From contig JAVXCQ010000007.1 of assembly GCA_036659415.1 (NCBI GenBank), forward strand, positions 1 to 64,000: a stretch of DNA of 64,000 nucleotides, in the 5' to 3' direction. Under the pieces are notes generated by a model. The model was given only the letters and a program-made list of their open reading frames with translations, made no database searches and had not been told where the DNA came from. The position numbers were made by a program, and so were the translations under genes. Below, in pieces: positions 17,394 through 26,441 of this stretch; positions within the stretch are counted from its first letter, which is position 1, and every line of letters begins with the position of its first letter. This DNA comes from JAVXCQ01 sp036659415. Lineage in GTDB: Bacteria > Bacillota > Negativicutes > Acidaminococcales > Acidaminococcaceae.

Positions 17394-18014
17394 ATGAAAG
17401 TAATAGGTATGGAAGTCGGTATGTTGGGAACTAACTGCTATGTGGCGATTAATGAAGAGTTAAAGTTAGGCGTGGTGATTGATCCCGGTGGTGATGGTGT
17501 CAGAATTTTAGAAAAAATAGAGCAGGAACAAATTAAAATAGTAGGTATTTTTATTACTCACGGACACAGTGACCATATTTTAGCAGTGGATGAACTGCGG
17601 GAGGCTACGGGAGCTGACGTATATATTAGTCAGAAAGATGCGCCCATGCTAACGCAGGCAGCCAGTAATTTATCACTTTATATGGGGCAAAGCGAAGCTT
17701 TCAAACCAGCGGATAAATTTTTTACAGATGGTGAAGTCTTACAGCTGGCGGGATTAGAGTTCAAGGTATTTGCTACGCCGGGGCATAGCAAAGGTGGTGT
17801 CTGTCTTTTATGCGAAGATGTAGTATTTTGCGGCGATACGATTTTTGCTGAGTCCATTGGGCGGACAGATTTACCGGGTGGTTCTTATCCAGAGATCTTG
17901 CAATCAATTAAAGAAAAAATCTTGGTTTTGCCTGATGCAACGAAACTATTACCGGGACATGGTCCGGCTACATCTGTAGGGTGGGAGAGACGCAGAAATC
18001 CGTTTCTGCAATAA
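17394..18014 (+). CDS. Metallo-beta-lactamase fold hydrolase (glyoxalase II-like)
   Basis: A 206-residue cytoplasmic metallohydrolase. The metal ligands are visible: THGHSDH (residues about 54-60), the H in TPGHSKGG, the D in FCGDTIF and the final H in LLPGHGPATS. The pattern is that of the YqgX/GloB-like small hydrolases, which act on thioesters such as S-lactoylglutathione analogues. The true substrate is unknown. TTTGGAGGA precedes the ATG. Its place between dtd and hemZ is common in related genomes. Confidence 0.9.
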   Translation: MKVIGMEVGMLGTNCYVAINEELKLGVVIDPGGDGVRILEKIEQEQIKIVGIFITHGHSDHILAVDELREATGADVYISQKDAPMLTQAASNLSLYMGQSEAFKPADKFFTDGEVLQLAGLEFKVFATPGHSKGGVCLLCEDVVFCGDTIFAESIGRTDLPGGSYPEILQSIKEKILVLPDATKLLPGHGPATSVGWERRRNPFLQ

Positions 18015-18017
18015 AAC

Positions 18018-19091
18018 ATGATCGAAAAATTTGAAGAATTTAAAAATAGCACAGTTTTTAAATTAGGGTACGCTATGGCGGCATTTTTTGTCTTTTATCA
18101 TGTGGCCGCGTTCTTGTTCCCCATTTTATTAGCGATCGTGCTGGCTTTTGCACTATACCCAGTTTCTAAATTTTTTGCCAGAATTCCTTTCGGACCTGGT
18201 AAAATGAAAATACCACGAGTGATTGCGATTATTCTTTCCTTTTTCGCTTTTGCAGGGTTCTTAGTTGTAATTGTGAATTTAATTGTTTTCCCGCTGTTTA
18301 GCGAAGTTAATAAATTATTGGCTAATTTACCAAATTATGCGCAACGTGTTGATGCGTCCAATATTGGGGCAGTGCTAATTGACCCTCAAACTAGGGCGGA
18401 GTTGCCGTCCAATATTCTAGCGTTGGTGGACAGTTCCTTGGCGTGGGCTATGAGCTACCTTATGGGGACGGTAAAGTCTTTGGCCGAGTCGACTTTTACC
18501 ATTGCGGCTAGCTTAATTGGTTTGATGATTGTGCCTTTTTTGGCTTTCTATTTTCTCAAAGATTGGCAAGAACTGCGGCAGATGGGGATTAATGTCTTTG
18601 TGCCTACGGCTCGTCCTTTAGCGTCAACAATTGTGGACGAAATGGGGAGGGTGATGAGTGCCTATGTACGAGGGATGGCGCAGCTGTCTGTGATTGTTGG
18701 TATTAGTATCACCTTGGGAACTTTCGCTTTGGGTGTGGAATTTCCTTTGGTCCTGGGCTTTATCGCTTTGATTGCAGAAACCATTCCTGTAGTAGGCCCA
18801 CTGATGGGGGCGGTGCCGGCAGCTTTTATTGCTTATTCGGAATCACCGTTGTTGGCTTTTAAAGTGGCGGTTTTCTATTTGGTTTTCTATCAATTTGACA
18901 GTAATTTTTTATTACCAAAAATTATGGGTAAATCTATTGCTTTGCATCCGGTTATTTTAATTATTAGTTTACTGATTGGGGCTAAGTTATTTGGAATTGT
19001 AGGCTTGCTTTTTGCTGTGCCTGTTGCTGCTGTTTGCAAAGTATTATACAAGCATCTGTGGCACTTGCGTGAAACGAAGCTGTTGCCATAA
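18018..19091 (+). CDS. AI-2E family transporter (UPF0118)
   Basis: A 357-residue membrane protein with about eight hydrophobic segments. The early pair lies at residues 15-45 and 60-85, and a cluster of C-terminal helices includes GFIALIAETIPVVGPLMGAVPA. Those features match the AI-2E/PerM family, whose members move autoinducer-2 or, in some cases, sodium and protons. The substrate cannot be told from sequence. It begins three bases after the metallohydrolase stop and so shares its transcript. Confidence 0.88.
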   Translation: MIEKFEEFKNSTVFKLGYAMAAFFVFYHVAAFLFPILLAIVLAFALYPVSKFFARIPFGPGKMKIPRVIAIILSFFAFAGFLVVIVNLIVFPLFSEVNKLLANLPNYAQRVDASNIGAVLIDPQTRAELPSNILALVDSSLAWAMSYLMGTVKSLAESTFTIAASLIGLMIVPFLAFYFLKDWQELRQMGINVFVPTARPLASTIVDEMGRVMSAYVRGMAQLSVIVGISITLGTFALGVEFPLVLGFIALIAETIPVVGPLMGAVPAAFIAYSESPLLAFKVAVFYLVFYQFDSNFLLPKIMGKSIALHPVILIISLLIGAKLFGIVGLLFAVPVAAVCKVLYKHLWHLRETKLLP

Positions 19092-19109
19092 AAGATGGGA
19101 TGAGACTCG

Positions 19110-20588
19110 ATGAAACAAATTCAACTTTCACAAAAACTTCCCTATGACGTCAAAAAACCTCTGGTTGATTTGGCGGCGGTTTTAGGGGTACAGCTTGTAA
19201 CAGAGTTAACTGAAAAGGTTGTGGGCGAGCTTTATTTGACAGCAGTAGCTGCGGATAAAGCTCGTTTAAGTTGTCAAGCAATTCTTCTGCTAGCAGATGG
19301 GCGTCGCATGAGGGCGGAAGAATCCCTGGTCTTTAACACAACTAGAGGAGAATGGTCACGTTGTGCTAAGCTGGCGATGGTGAGGGTCTTGGAGGAGGCT
19401 TGGAACCAAAGAGAGTTACCTTGGGGAATTTTAACTGGGGTACGTCCAGGCAAATTAGCCTATAAACTCTTAGAGGCTGGTTTCAAGGTCAAAGAAGTAC
19501 TTCAAGAGCGGTACTTATTACCCCTAGCCACAGCGACTCAAATCGAGCAAATTAGTTTGTTGCAACAAAAAGTAGTTCCGGTGGTAGAGAAGGAAATAGC
19601 CGTGTATATTGGCGTTCCCTATTGTCCATCTCGCTGTTTATATTGTTCTTTCCCTGCGGGAATTATGCCTCAAACAGAAGAATTTCAGCAAAACTTTTGC
19701 CAGCTCATTGAAGAAGATGTGCTTGCTGTGGTACAATTACTAAATATGCACGAGTTAAAAATAGTTTCTATCTATGTAGGTGGTGGAACACCAACGAGCT
19801 TACAAGATAAGTTTTTTCGTCAGCTTATGGAAATAATTAAGCAACACCTTTGTACCGAGGCTTTACGGGAGTTCACTGTTGAGGCTGGGAGGCCGGATTG
19901 TTTTACTGCGGACAAGTTAGCCGCCATGGAAATGGTAGGTGTCAATCGCATTAGTATTAATCCGCAAACAATGCATGATAAAACTTTGCAGCTGATTGGT
20001 AGAAAACATAGCGTGCAAGATGTTTATACCGCATATGAAGCTGTGCGTAACAGCAAGATACCAATCATTAATATGGATTTAATTGTGGGTTTACCGGAAG
20101 AAACGTTGGCAGATTTTGCATTTTCCTTAGAAAGGGTGCTTGAGCTGACTCCGGATAATTTAACTGTGCATACCTTAAGCCTTAAAAAAGGAGCACCATT
20201 ATTTGCACAAAGACAGAAATTTGAATTCTTGTCTGCTTCGGAGGCTGCCACCGCTTTGCAATTGGCGGCAGAGTTAACAGGAGCCCAGGGGCTACGTCCT
20301 TATTATCTTTATCGACAGCACTATATGTTAGGGCATCTTGCTAATATTGGCTATGCGCTACCGCAGACGGAAAGTCTGTACAATATCCAAATGATGGAAG
20401 AACGGCATACTGTGCTGGGGATCGGTCCTTCGTCAGCCACCAAAGTTCCGGCTGTAGATGGGCACCATCTTTACAAATACCATATGCCTAAAGATTTATA
20501 TACATATCAAGCTACGCAGCAAGAGTTGTTTGCCAAAAGAGCGGCAACGCTGGCTTGCAGGTACGAAGAGGGGGAAGTAAATTGCTAA
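19110..20588 (+). CDS. hemZ: Coproporphyrinogen dehydrogenase HemZ
   Basis: A 492-residue radical SAM protein. The first 165 residues form the HemZ-specific N-terminal domain. The radical SAM motif follows as CPSRCLYCSF at about residues 171-180, with IYVGGGTPTSL and EAGRPDCF further on. HemZ resembles oxygen-independent coproporphyrinogen III oxidases. Some HemN-like proteins have other roles, so the exact reaction remains open. hisS starts inside its last codons (7-base overlap). Confidence 0.88.
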   Translation: MKQIQLSQKLPYDVKKPLVDLAAVLGVQLVTELTEKVVGELYLTAVAADKARLSCQAILLLADGRRMRAEESLVFNTTRGEWSRCAKLAMVRVLEEAWNQRELPWGILTGVRPGKLAYKLLEAGFKVKEVLQERYLLPLATATQIEQISLLQQKVVPVVEKEIAVYIGVPYCPSRCLYCSFPAGIMPQTEEFQQNFCQLIEEDVLAVVQLLNMHELKIVSIYVGGGTPTSLQDKFFRQLMEIIKQHLCTEALREFTVEAGRPDCFTADKLAAMEMVGVNRISINPQTMHDKTLQLIGRKHSVQDVYTAYEAVRNSKIPIINMDLIVGLPEETLADFAFSLERVLELTPDNLTVHTLSLKKGAPLFAQRQKFEFLSASEAATALQLAAELTGAQGLRPYYLYRQHYMLGHLANIGYALPQTESLYNIQMMEERHTVLGIGPSSATKVPAVDGHHLYKYHMPKDLYTYQATQQELFAKRAATLACRYEEGEVNC

Positions 20589-21856
20589 CAGCGGCACCGC
20601 GGGGAACGAAGGATATTTTGCCAAGTACGATTGAAGCTTGGCGCTATGTAGAGCAAACCATGCGCACAACTTGTGCTTTGTTTGGTTATCAAGAATTGCG
20701 TACACCGATTTTTGAACATACAGAGCTTTTTAAACGGGGTATCGGTGATACTACTGATGTTGTGGAAAAAGAAATGTATACTTTTGAAGATCGGGGTAAG
20801 CGTAGTATTACTTTACGGCCAGAGAATACAGCTTCTGCCGTTAGAGCTTATGTCGAAAACAAATTGTATGCGGAGCCTGCTCCTACGAAATTGTTTTACA
20901 TTGGTCCTATGTTTCGCTATGACAGACCACAAGCTGGCAGAATGCGACAATTTCATCAATTTGGTGTGGAAGCATTAGGCGCTAAAGAGGCACTGATTGA
21001 TGCTGAGATTATTATGTTAGCTGTCCAAGTCCTTAAAACTTTGGGCTTGCAGGATTTGCGCTTATTGATTAATTCAGTGGGTTGTCCCCAGTGTCGACCT
21101 GCTCATAGAGAACAATTACAAGCTTTTTTTAAACCTAAATTAGACCAATTGTGCCCTGATTGCCAATCACGTTTTGAACGGAATCCTTTACGTATTTTGG
21201 ATTGTAAAAATGAACAATGCCGGACATTAGCACAGGGAGCACCACAACTGGCTGCTTGTTTGTGTGAGGATTGCAAAGCACATTTTAACACTTTACAGAC
21301 TTTACTAACTGCTGCCGGTGTCAAATTTACGCTTGACCATAATTTGGTACGTGGTTTAGACTATTATACAAAGACAGCGTTTGAAATTCAGTATGCACCG
21401 TTAGGCGCACAAAGTGCTGTTTGTGGCGGTGGGCGTTATGATGGCTTAGTGGAAGAAGTGGGGGGGCCGGCAACTCCCGGTATTGGTTTTGCTATGGGCA
21501 TGGAAAGAGTACTCTTAGCCTTAGAAAAACAGAATTTATTGCCGGTTATGACGCCATCCATCGATGTTTTTTTGGTGGCACCAGCAGCTGCTCAATTACC
21601 GTTAGCCTTTAAGACGGCCTTAGAATTGCGCGCCGTCGGATTAAGCACGGAAATTGATTTTATGGGTAGAAGTATGAAGGCGCAAATGAAGCAAGCTAAT
21701 CGTTTGCAAGCGAAACAAGTATTGATTTTCGGCGAAGATGAAGTTATGCGCGGAACAGTGGTTCTGCGTAATATGCAAAGTAGTGAACAGTCCGAAATCA
21801 AGATAGAAGAAATCAAATCGATTTTAACAAAAACAGAGGTGCTAAAAAATGATTAA
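20582..21856 (+). CDS. hisS: Histidyl-tRNA synthetase
   Basis: A 424-residue class II synthetase. It starts with the family phrase APRGTKDILP at residues 5-14. Motif 2 is FRYDRPQAGRMRQFHQFG, the histidine-binding segment is LVRGLDYYTKTAFE, and motif 3 is GFAMGMERVLLAL. A cysteine-rich insertion (CPQC, CPDC and further cysteines) lies near residues 170-235. The TTG start at 20582 has GGGGGAAG upstream and overlaps hemZ. Its stop overlaps the aspS start by eight bases. No T-box is seen before it, so it depends on the operon promoter. Confidence 0.96.
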   Translation: MLTAAPRGTKDILPSTIEAWRYVEQTMRTTCALFGYQELRTPIFEHTELFKRGIGDTTDVVEKEMYTFEDRGKRSITLRPENTASAVRAYVENKLYAEPAPTKLFYIGPMFRYDRPQAGRMRQFHQFGVEALGAKEALIDAEIIMLAVQVLKTLGLQDLRLLINSVGCPQCRPAHREQLQAFFKPKLDQLCPDCQSRFERNPLRILDCKNEQCRTLAQGAPQLAACLCEDCKAHFNTLQTLLTAAGVKFTLDHNLVRGLDYYTKTAFEIQYAPLGAQSAVCGGGRYDGLVEEVGGPATPGIGFAMGMERVLLALEKQNLLPVMTPSIDVFLVAPAAAQLPLAFKTALELRAVGLSTEIDFMGRSMKAQMKQANRLQAKQVLIFGEDEVMRGTVVLRNMQSSEQSEIKIEEIKSILTKTEVLKND

Positions 21857-23636
21857 AAAACGCAGTCATCATTGCGGATTATTAACAAAACAAGAAGCCG
21901 GCACAGAAGTAACTTTGTGCGGTTGGGTTGCTAAGCGTCGTGACCACGGCGGCTTGATCTTTATTGATTTACGCGACCGGGCAGGAATCGTACAAGTAGT
22001 CGTGGCTCCTGAATCTGCAGGTGAAGCCTTTGGCTTAGCAGAAGATGTGCGTAACGAGTACGTGTTGCGTGTGACAGGTAACGTGCGTTTGCGAACAGCT
22101 GAGACGATTAATACTAATATTGCTACGGGTGAAATTGAAGTTGTGGCAACAGACCTAGAAGTATTGAATGCCTCTAAGACGCCGCCTTTCTATATTCAAG
22201 ATGGTGTTGATGTTGATGAAAACGTTCGTTTGCGTTATCGCTATTTAGATTTACGCCGTCCGGAAATGCAAAAAAATCTTATTTTGCGTCACAAGGTAAC
22301 GAAATTAATGCGTGATTATCTTGACACACGTGATTTTATTGAAGTGGAAACGCCAATGCTGACAAAGAGTACGCCGGAAGGCGCTCGTGATTACTTGGTG
22401 CCAAGCAGAGTAAATCCGGGTAAATTCTATGCTTTGCCACAATCACCACAAATTTTTAAACAAATCTTGATGGTGGCAGGAATGGAACGCTATTTCCAAA
22501 TCGTACGTTGTTTCCGTGATGAGGATTTACGTGCTGATCGTCAACCTGAGTTTACACAACTGGATATCGAGATGTCTTTTGTTGATGCAGAAGATATTAT
22601 GGAAATGATGGAGGGTTTAGTAGCCTTTATTTTTAAGGGTGCCCTAGGGAAAGATTTAGTAGCACCGTTTCAACGTCTAACTTGGGACGAGGCTATGGCT
22701 CGTTATGGTAGCGACAAACCTGACCTGCGGTTTGATATGGAATTAATTGATATGTCAGCGGCTATTGCCGGCTCTGACTTTAAAGTGTTCAACGCTATTG
22801 TTGAAGCTGGAGGACAAGTTAAAGCCATTAACGTTAAGGGTTATGGCAATATTGCGCGTCGTGAACTTGATGGACTAGTGGAATTTGTAGGTATTTATGG
22901 CGCCAAAGGTCTAGCTTGGATCATGGTCAACGAAGACGGTTCAATTAAGTCGCCAATCGCCAAATTCTTTAGTGCCGAGCAATTACAAGCAATCGTGCAA
23001 GCAGGAGCTGCTGAAGCTGGAGACTTGTTACTGTTTGTAGCAGATAAACCGGCTATTGTTGCTCAAGCTTTAGGTGCTTTGCGTTTGGAGATGGCTAAAC
23101 GTCGCAACTTGATTGATGAAGATAAGCTGGCTTTTGCTTGGGTTGTAAACTTCCCAATGTTTGAGTATAGTGAAGAAGATAAGCGTTACGTTGCCATGCA
23201 CCATCCATTCACTTCTCCGCGTGACGAGGATATACAATATTTGGCAACCAACCCGGGACGTGTTTATGCTAAGGCCTATGACATGGTACTTAACGGTACG
23301 GAAATCGGTGGCGGTAGTATTCGTATTCATCGTAAAGAGGTACAAAAAGAAGTGTTTAGTGCCATTGGCTTGTCTGATGAGGAGGCCAAAGAGAAGTTTG
23401 GTTTCTTGATGGATGCTTTTGAGTTTGGGGCACCACCACATGGTGGCATCGCTTTTGGTTTGGATCGTCTGATCATGATTATGGCTAAGCGCCCGTCTAT
23501 TCGCGACGTTATTGCGTTCCCTAAAACCCAAAGTGCAACTTGTTTAATGACACAGGCTCCTAATGATGTAGATGAGAAACAACTGAGGGAATTGCATATT
23601 AGAACTAATGTGGCTAAAAAGGAACATAAAGAATAA
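21849..23636 (+). CDS. aspS: Aspartyl-tRNA synthetase
   Basis: A 595-residue class IIb synthetase of the bacterial type. The N-terminal OB anticodon-binding domain has CGWVAKRRDHGGLIFIDLRDR. Motif 2 is FRDEDLRADRQPEFTQLD, a GAD insertion domain lies in the middle, and motif 3 is GGIAFGLDRL. It cannot be told from sequence alone whether it charges only tRNA-Asp or also tRNA-Asn. The hisS-aspS order is typical of Firmicutes. Confidence 0.97.
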   Translation: MIKKRSHHCGLLTKQEAGTEVTLCGWVAKRRDHGGLIFIDLRDRAGIVQVVVAPESAGEAFGLAEDVRNEYVLRVTGNVRLRTAETINTNIATGEIEVVATDLEVLNASKTPPFYIQDGVDVDENVRLRYRYLDLRRPEMQKNLILRHKVTKLMRDYLDTRDFIEVETPMLTKSTPEGARDYLVPSRVNPGKFYALPQSPQIFKQILMVAGMERYFQIVRCFRDEDLRADRQPEFTQLDIEMSFVDAEDIMEMMEGLVAFIFKGALGKDLVAPFQRLTWDEAMARYGSDKPDLRFDMELIDMSAAIAGSDFKVFNAIVEAGGQVKAINVKGYGNIARRELDGLVEFVGIYGAKGLAWIMVNEDGSIKSPIAKFFSAEQLQAIVQAGAAEAGDLLLFVADKPAIVAQALGALRLEMAKRRNLIDEDKLAFAWVVNFPMFEYSEEDKRYVAMHHPFTSPRDEDIQYLATNPGRVYAKAYDMVLNGTEIGGGSIRIHRKEVQKEVFSAIGLSDEEAKEKFGFLMDAFEFGAPPHGGIAFGLDRLIMIMAKRPSIRDVIAFPKTQSATCLMTQAPNDVDEKQLRELHIRTNVAKKEHKE

Positions 23637-23643
23637 ATTTTGT

Positions 23644-23672
23644 TTGATAAGCTGAACATTTTTTGATATGAT
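23644..23672 (+). promoter_or_regulatory. Sigma-A promoter of 6S RNA
   Basis: TTGATA (23644-23649) and TATGAT (23667-23672) are 17 bases apart, each one mismatch from consensus. The expected start point, about 7 bases later, coincides with the predicted 5' end of the 6S RNA. Confidence 0.8.
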
Positions 23673-23678
23673 ACTAAG

Positions 23679-23868
23679 TAGATAGAGCCCTGCGGTGTGC
23701 GTTACAACGGATCCATGTTTTGAGCCGATACTTTTTCTTTGGGAGCCTAGAGCGCCTGCTATTGATGGTATGCCTCCATGAGTGGACATCAGAGATAGTC
23801 GGGAGGGCACCCACCTGCACATGCAGGTTCAAAACTTGGGTTTAGACGGCATTGTGGGGTTTTCTCTG
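23679..23868 (+). ncRNA. ssrS: 6S RNA
   Basis: A roughly 190-base RNA that binds the sigma-A RNA polymerase holoenzyme and mimics an open promoter. Recognisable conserved parts are GAGCCGATA near 23721, GGGAGCCT near 23742, the central region with GGGAGGGCACCCACCTG, and TTCAAAAC followed by GGGTTTAGACGGCAT. The 5' segment AGAGCCC (23684-23690) can pair with GGGG and CTCT near 23856-23867 to close the long hairpin. The tcdA ribosome site starts a few bases after the 3' end, and no separate terminator is seen. Ends are approximate. Confidence 0.88.
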
Positions 23869-23883
23869 TTGTGAGGGTGGAAA

Positions 23884-24564
23884 ATGGATCTAAGTCGAGT
23901 AGAAATTGTCATTGGTTCGCTCGCTACTAGCAAACTACAAGCTGCAAAAGTAGCTGTGGTTGGGTTAGGTGGCGTAGGTTCCTATATTGCAGAAGCTTTA
24001 GCCCGTAGCGGCGTGGGGAGTCTGCTTTTAATTGATGCTGATAACATTAGTGCCAGCAACATTAATCGGCAGTTGCCGGCTTTACAATCAACGATGGGCA
24101 GGAGTAAGGTAGAAGTTATGCGGAAGCGGCTTTTAGATATTAATCCTGCGTGTCAAATTGAGGTTAAGGAAGCTTATTATGAGCCGGGGGATTTCGCAAC
24201 ATTTTTCTCGGATCATTTCGACTATATTGCCGATGCTATTGATGCAGTAGCGTCTAAGGTAGATTTGGTGGCAACTGCTCACCAATGCGGTATAAGAACA
24301 ATTTCAGCGCTAGGAACGGGCAATAAACTAGATCCAACACGTTTACAAATAACGGATATCGCGAAAACCCATACTTGCCCTTTGGCGAGGGCAGTGCGCA
24401 GTCAACTCAAAAAACTGGGGATTACTGACGGGGTTGACGTTGTTTTCTCGGATGAAACACCGCAAAGGGTGCCGGGAGCAGAGGTGCCTGGTAGTATGAT
24501 TTTTGTGCCGGCGACGGCGGGGCTGTTAATGAGTTCTGTTATTGTCCGTGCATTAATTAAATAG
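23884..24564 (+). CDS. tcdA: tRNA threonylcarbamoyladenosine dehydratase
   Basis: A 226-residue ThiF/E1-like enzyme that cyclises t6A37 of tRNA to ct6A using ATP. The nucleotide-binding motif VGLGGVGSYIAEALARSG lies at residues 22-39. DADNISASNINRQLPA follows and is typical of the TcdA/CsdL group. The HTCPLARAVR segment is also family-specific. GAGGGTGG precedes the ATG. It stands directly after the 6S RNA and may be reached by read-through from that promoter. A terminator follows. Confidence 0.92.
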   Translation: MDLSRVEIVIGSLATSKLQAAKVAVVGLGGVGSYIAEALARSGVGSLLLIDADNISASNINRQLPALQSTMGRSKVEVMRKRLLDINPACQIEVKEAYYEPGDFATFFSDHFDYIADAIDAVASKVDLVATAHQCGIRTISALGTGNKLDPTRLQITDIAKTHTCPLARAVRSQLKKLGITDGVDVVFSDETPQRVPGAEVPGSMIFVPATAGLLMSSVIVRALIK

Positions 24565-24576
24565 GTTATTTTCAAG

Positions 24577-24606
24577 AAACGCTGGCAAAGTGCCGGCGTT
24601 TTTTCT
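24577..24606 (+). terminator. Rho-independent terminator after tcdA
   Basis: A 10-bp stem with AACGCTGGCA against TGCCGGCGTT, a 3-base loop and a run of T. It separates tcdA from rarA. Confidence 0.85.
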
Positions 24607-24640
24607 ATAATGGGAAGAGAAAGAAATAGGAGGGTGAAGG

Positions 24641-25936
24641 ATGGATAGCTTGTTTGCAACGATACAGACAAAACCTCTGGCAGATAGAATGAGACCAAAG
24701 CAACTTCAAGATTTTATTGGCCAAGCTAAGGTGGTGGGGCAGGCTAGTTATTTGCGCCGAATGATTGAAAATGATTCTGTCCCGTCCATTTTATTTTATG
24801 GACCGCCAGGAACTGGTAAGACGACGATGGCTGAGGTGATTGCTAATCTTACGGGGGCTGCTTTTGAGGCGATTAATGCAGTTTCTTCCGGTGTCCCGGA
24901 ATTGCGTAAATTAATAGCGCGCGCCAGTGAGAGGCTACGGGCAGGACTAGGACGTACCATCGTTTTTATAGATGAAATACACCGCTTTAATAAGGGGCAA
25001 CAGGATGTCCTTTTACCACATGTAGAGAACGGCACGATTATTCTTTTGGGTGCGACAACGGAAAATCCCTTTTTTGAAATTAATTCACCTTTGCTTTCTC
25101 GCATGAAAATTATTCGCCTGGAACTTTTAACGCAGGCTGATATTAAGCTGATTTTGCAACGGGCTTTAACTGACGAGGAGAATGGCTATGGGAGAGAGCA
25201 GATAACGCTTACTACAAGCGCTATGAATACTATTTCGTCCATGGCCGCAGGCGATGCTCGGGTGGCTCTTAATCTCTTGGAGCAAGCTAAGATTATGCTT
25301 CCAGAGGGTAAAAAAACCATTGAACTAGAGGATTTGCAGGCCATCTTAGGTGAGGCGCTACTACGCTATGATAAAAAAGGTGATTATCATTATGACGTAG
25401 TTTCGGCATTTATCAAAAGTATGCGTGGTTCCGATGCGGATGCGGCGCTACATTATTTGGCGAGAATGCTTGAAAGTGGCGAGGATGTTAGATTTATTGC
25501 TCGTAGAATCGTCATTTGTGCAGCAGAGGATATTGGTAATGCTGACCCACAAGCGCTGGTTGTGGCTAATGCAGCAGCGCAGGCTGCACACTTTATTGGA
25601 TTGCCGGAGGCCGGTATTCCCTTAGCGCAGGCGGTCTGCTATCTTGCCAAAGCGCCTAAAAGTAACAGTTGTTATTTGGCCATAGCGGCAGCACTAAGCG
25701 ATGTTAAAAACAAACATTGTGGCAGTGTCCCGGCGCATCTAAAAGATGCGCATTATGCTGGTGCCAGTAAGTTAGCACATGGGCAGGGTTACTTGTACCC
25801 GCATGATTATCCGGAAGGGTATGTTAAACAACAATATTTACCGGATGAATTGAAAAATGTTTCTTACTATGTACCTAAAAGCATAGGTGCAGAAAAAAAA
25901 TTTTGCTCGCTACCACAAGAGAAAAATAAGGTCTGA
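24641..25936 (+). CDS. rarA: Replication-associated recombination protein RarA (MgsA)
   Basis: A 431-residue AAA+ ATPase of the RarA/MgsA/WRNIP1 family, acting at stalled replication forks. Walker A is YGPPGTGKTTMAE at about residues 48-60 and Walker B is VFIDEIHRFNKGQQD. Sensor segment GATTENPFFE is characteristic of RarA. The C-terminal tetramerisation domain contains YLARMLESGED and YPHDYPEGYVKQQYLP. GGAGGG precedes the ATG. A TATAAT at 24606-24611 just after the terminator could serve as -10 element, but its -35 is weak. Confidence 0.95.
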   Translation: MDSLFATIQTKPLADRMRPKQLQDFIGQAKVVGQASYLRRMIENDSVPSILFYGPPGTGKTTMAEVIANLTGAAFEAINAVSSGVPELRKLIARASERLRAGLGRTIVFIDEIHRFNKGQQDVLLPHVENGTIILLGATTENPFFEINSPLLSRMKIIRLELLTQADIKLILQRALTDEENGYGREQITLTTSAMNTISSMAAGDARVALNLLEQAKIMLPEGKKTIELEDLQAILGEALLRYDKKGDYHYDVVSAFIKSMRGSDADAALHYLARMLESGEDVRFIARRIVICAAEDIGNADPQALVVANAAAQAAHFIGLPEAGIPLAQAVCYLAKAPKSNSCYLAIAAALSDVKNKHCGSVPAHLKDAHYAGASKLAHGQGYLYPHDYPEGYVKQQYLPDELKNVSYYVPKSIGAEKKFCSLPQEKNKV

Positions 25937-25981
25937 TATTGACATCCAGTTCTGATATTGATAACATTAAATCAAATCAGA
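25932..25981 (+). promoter_or_regulatory. Promoter and repeated element before the Rrf2 regulator
   Basis: A sigma-A promoter is seen as TTGACA (25939-25944), 17 bases, then TAACAT (25962-25967). Two direct copies of TCTGATATTGA lie at 25932-25942 and 25951-25961. A third, inverted and slightly shorter version (TCTGATTTGA on the minus strand) lies at 25972-25981. The copies overlap or flank the -35 and -10 elements, which is where an operator for self-control by the Rrf2 protein would sit. The operator role is inferred. Confidence 0.6.
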
Positions 25982-26012
25982 GCTAAATACTATGAATAGG
26001 CGGGATTAAATT

Positions 26013-26441
26013 ATGATGAAATTATCAACCAAGGGCAGATACGGCGTGACCGCTATGTATGATTTAGCCTTAAATGTAGGAAAAGGTCCGATTTCCCTGA
26101 AGAGCGTTGCTGAGCGTCAACAGATTTCTGAACATTATTTGGAACAACTGATGGGACAATTACGTAAGGCGGGAATGGTTAAAAGTGTCCGAGGTGCACA
26201 AGGCGGCTATATACTGGCAAAAACACCCCAAGATATTACCGTCGGGGACGTTATCCGGATTATGGAAGGACCGATTGCACCTGTTGATTGTTTACTCAGT
26301 AAAAAGAAAGATGATTTTCATTATTGTGTTAAATCAGGTCATTGTAAAACTCAAGGTGTCTGGCTACGTGTAGCAGAGAGCATTGCTGGGGTTTTAGATG
26401 GTATTTCTTTGGCCGACTTATGTAAGGAAGATGTGGAATGA
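26013..26441 (+). CDS. Rrf2 family transcriptional regulator, probably Fe-S binding
   Basis: A 142-residue regulator with the Rrf2 winged helix. It starts KLSTKGRYGVTAM, and its recognition helix region contains ISEHYLEQLMGQL and VRGAQGGY. Three cysteines, C93, C105 and C111, sit in the loop where IscR-type proteins bind a [2Fe-2S] cluster. CymR-type members of the family lack such a set, so an IscR-like sensor of Fe-S status is more likely. AGGCGGG lies 8 bases before the ATG at 26013. The stop overlaps the mnmA start (ATGA). No cysteine desulfurase gene follows, unlike many iscR-iscS loci. Confidence 0.88.
   Translation: MMKLSTKGRYGVTAMYDLALNVGKGPISLKSVAERQQISEHYLEQLMGQLRKAGMVKSVRGAQGGYILAKTPQDITVGDVIRIMEGPIAPVDCLLSKKKDDFHYCVKSGHCKTQGVWLRVAESIAGVLDGISLADLCKEDVE

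Noticed and set aside
23544..23822. Minus-strand open frame across the end of aspS and the 6S RNA
   Set aside because: It overlaps two well-supported features, has no ribosome site and resembles no protein family.
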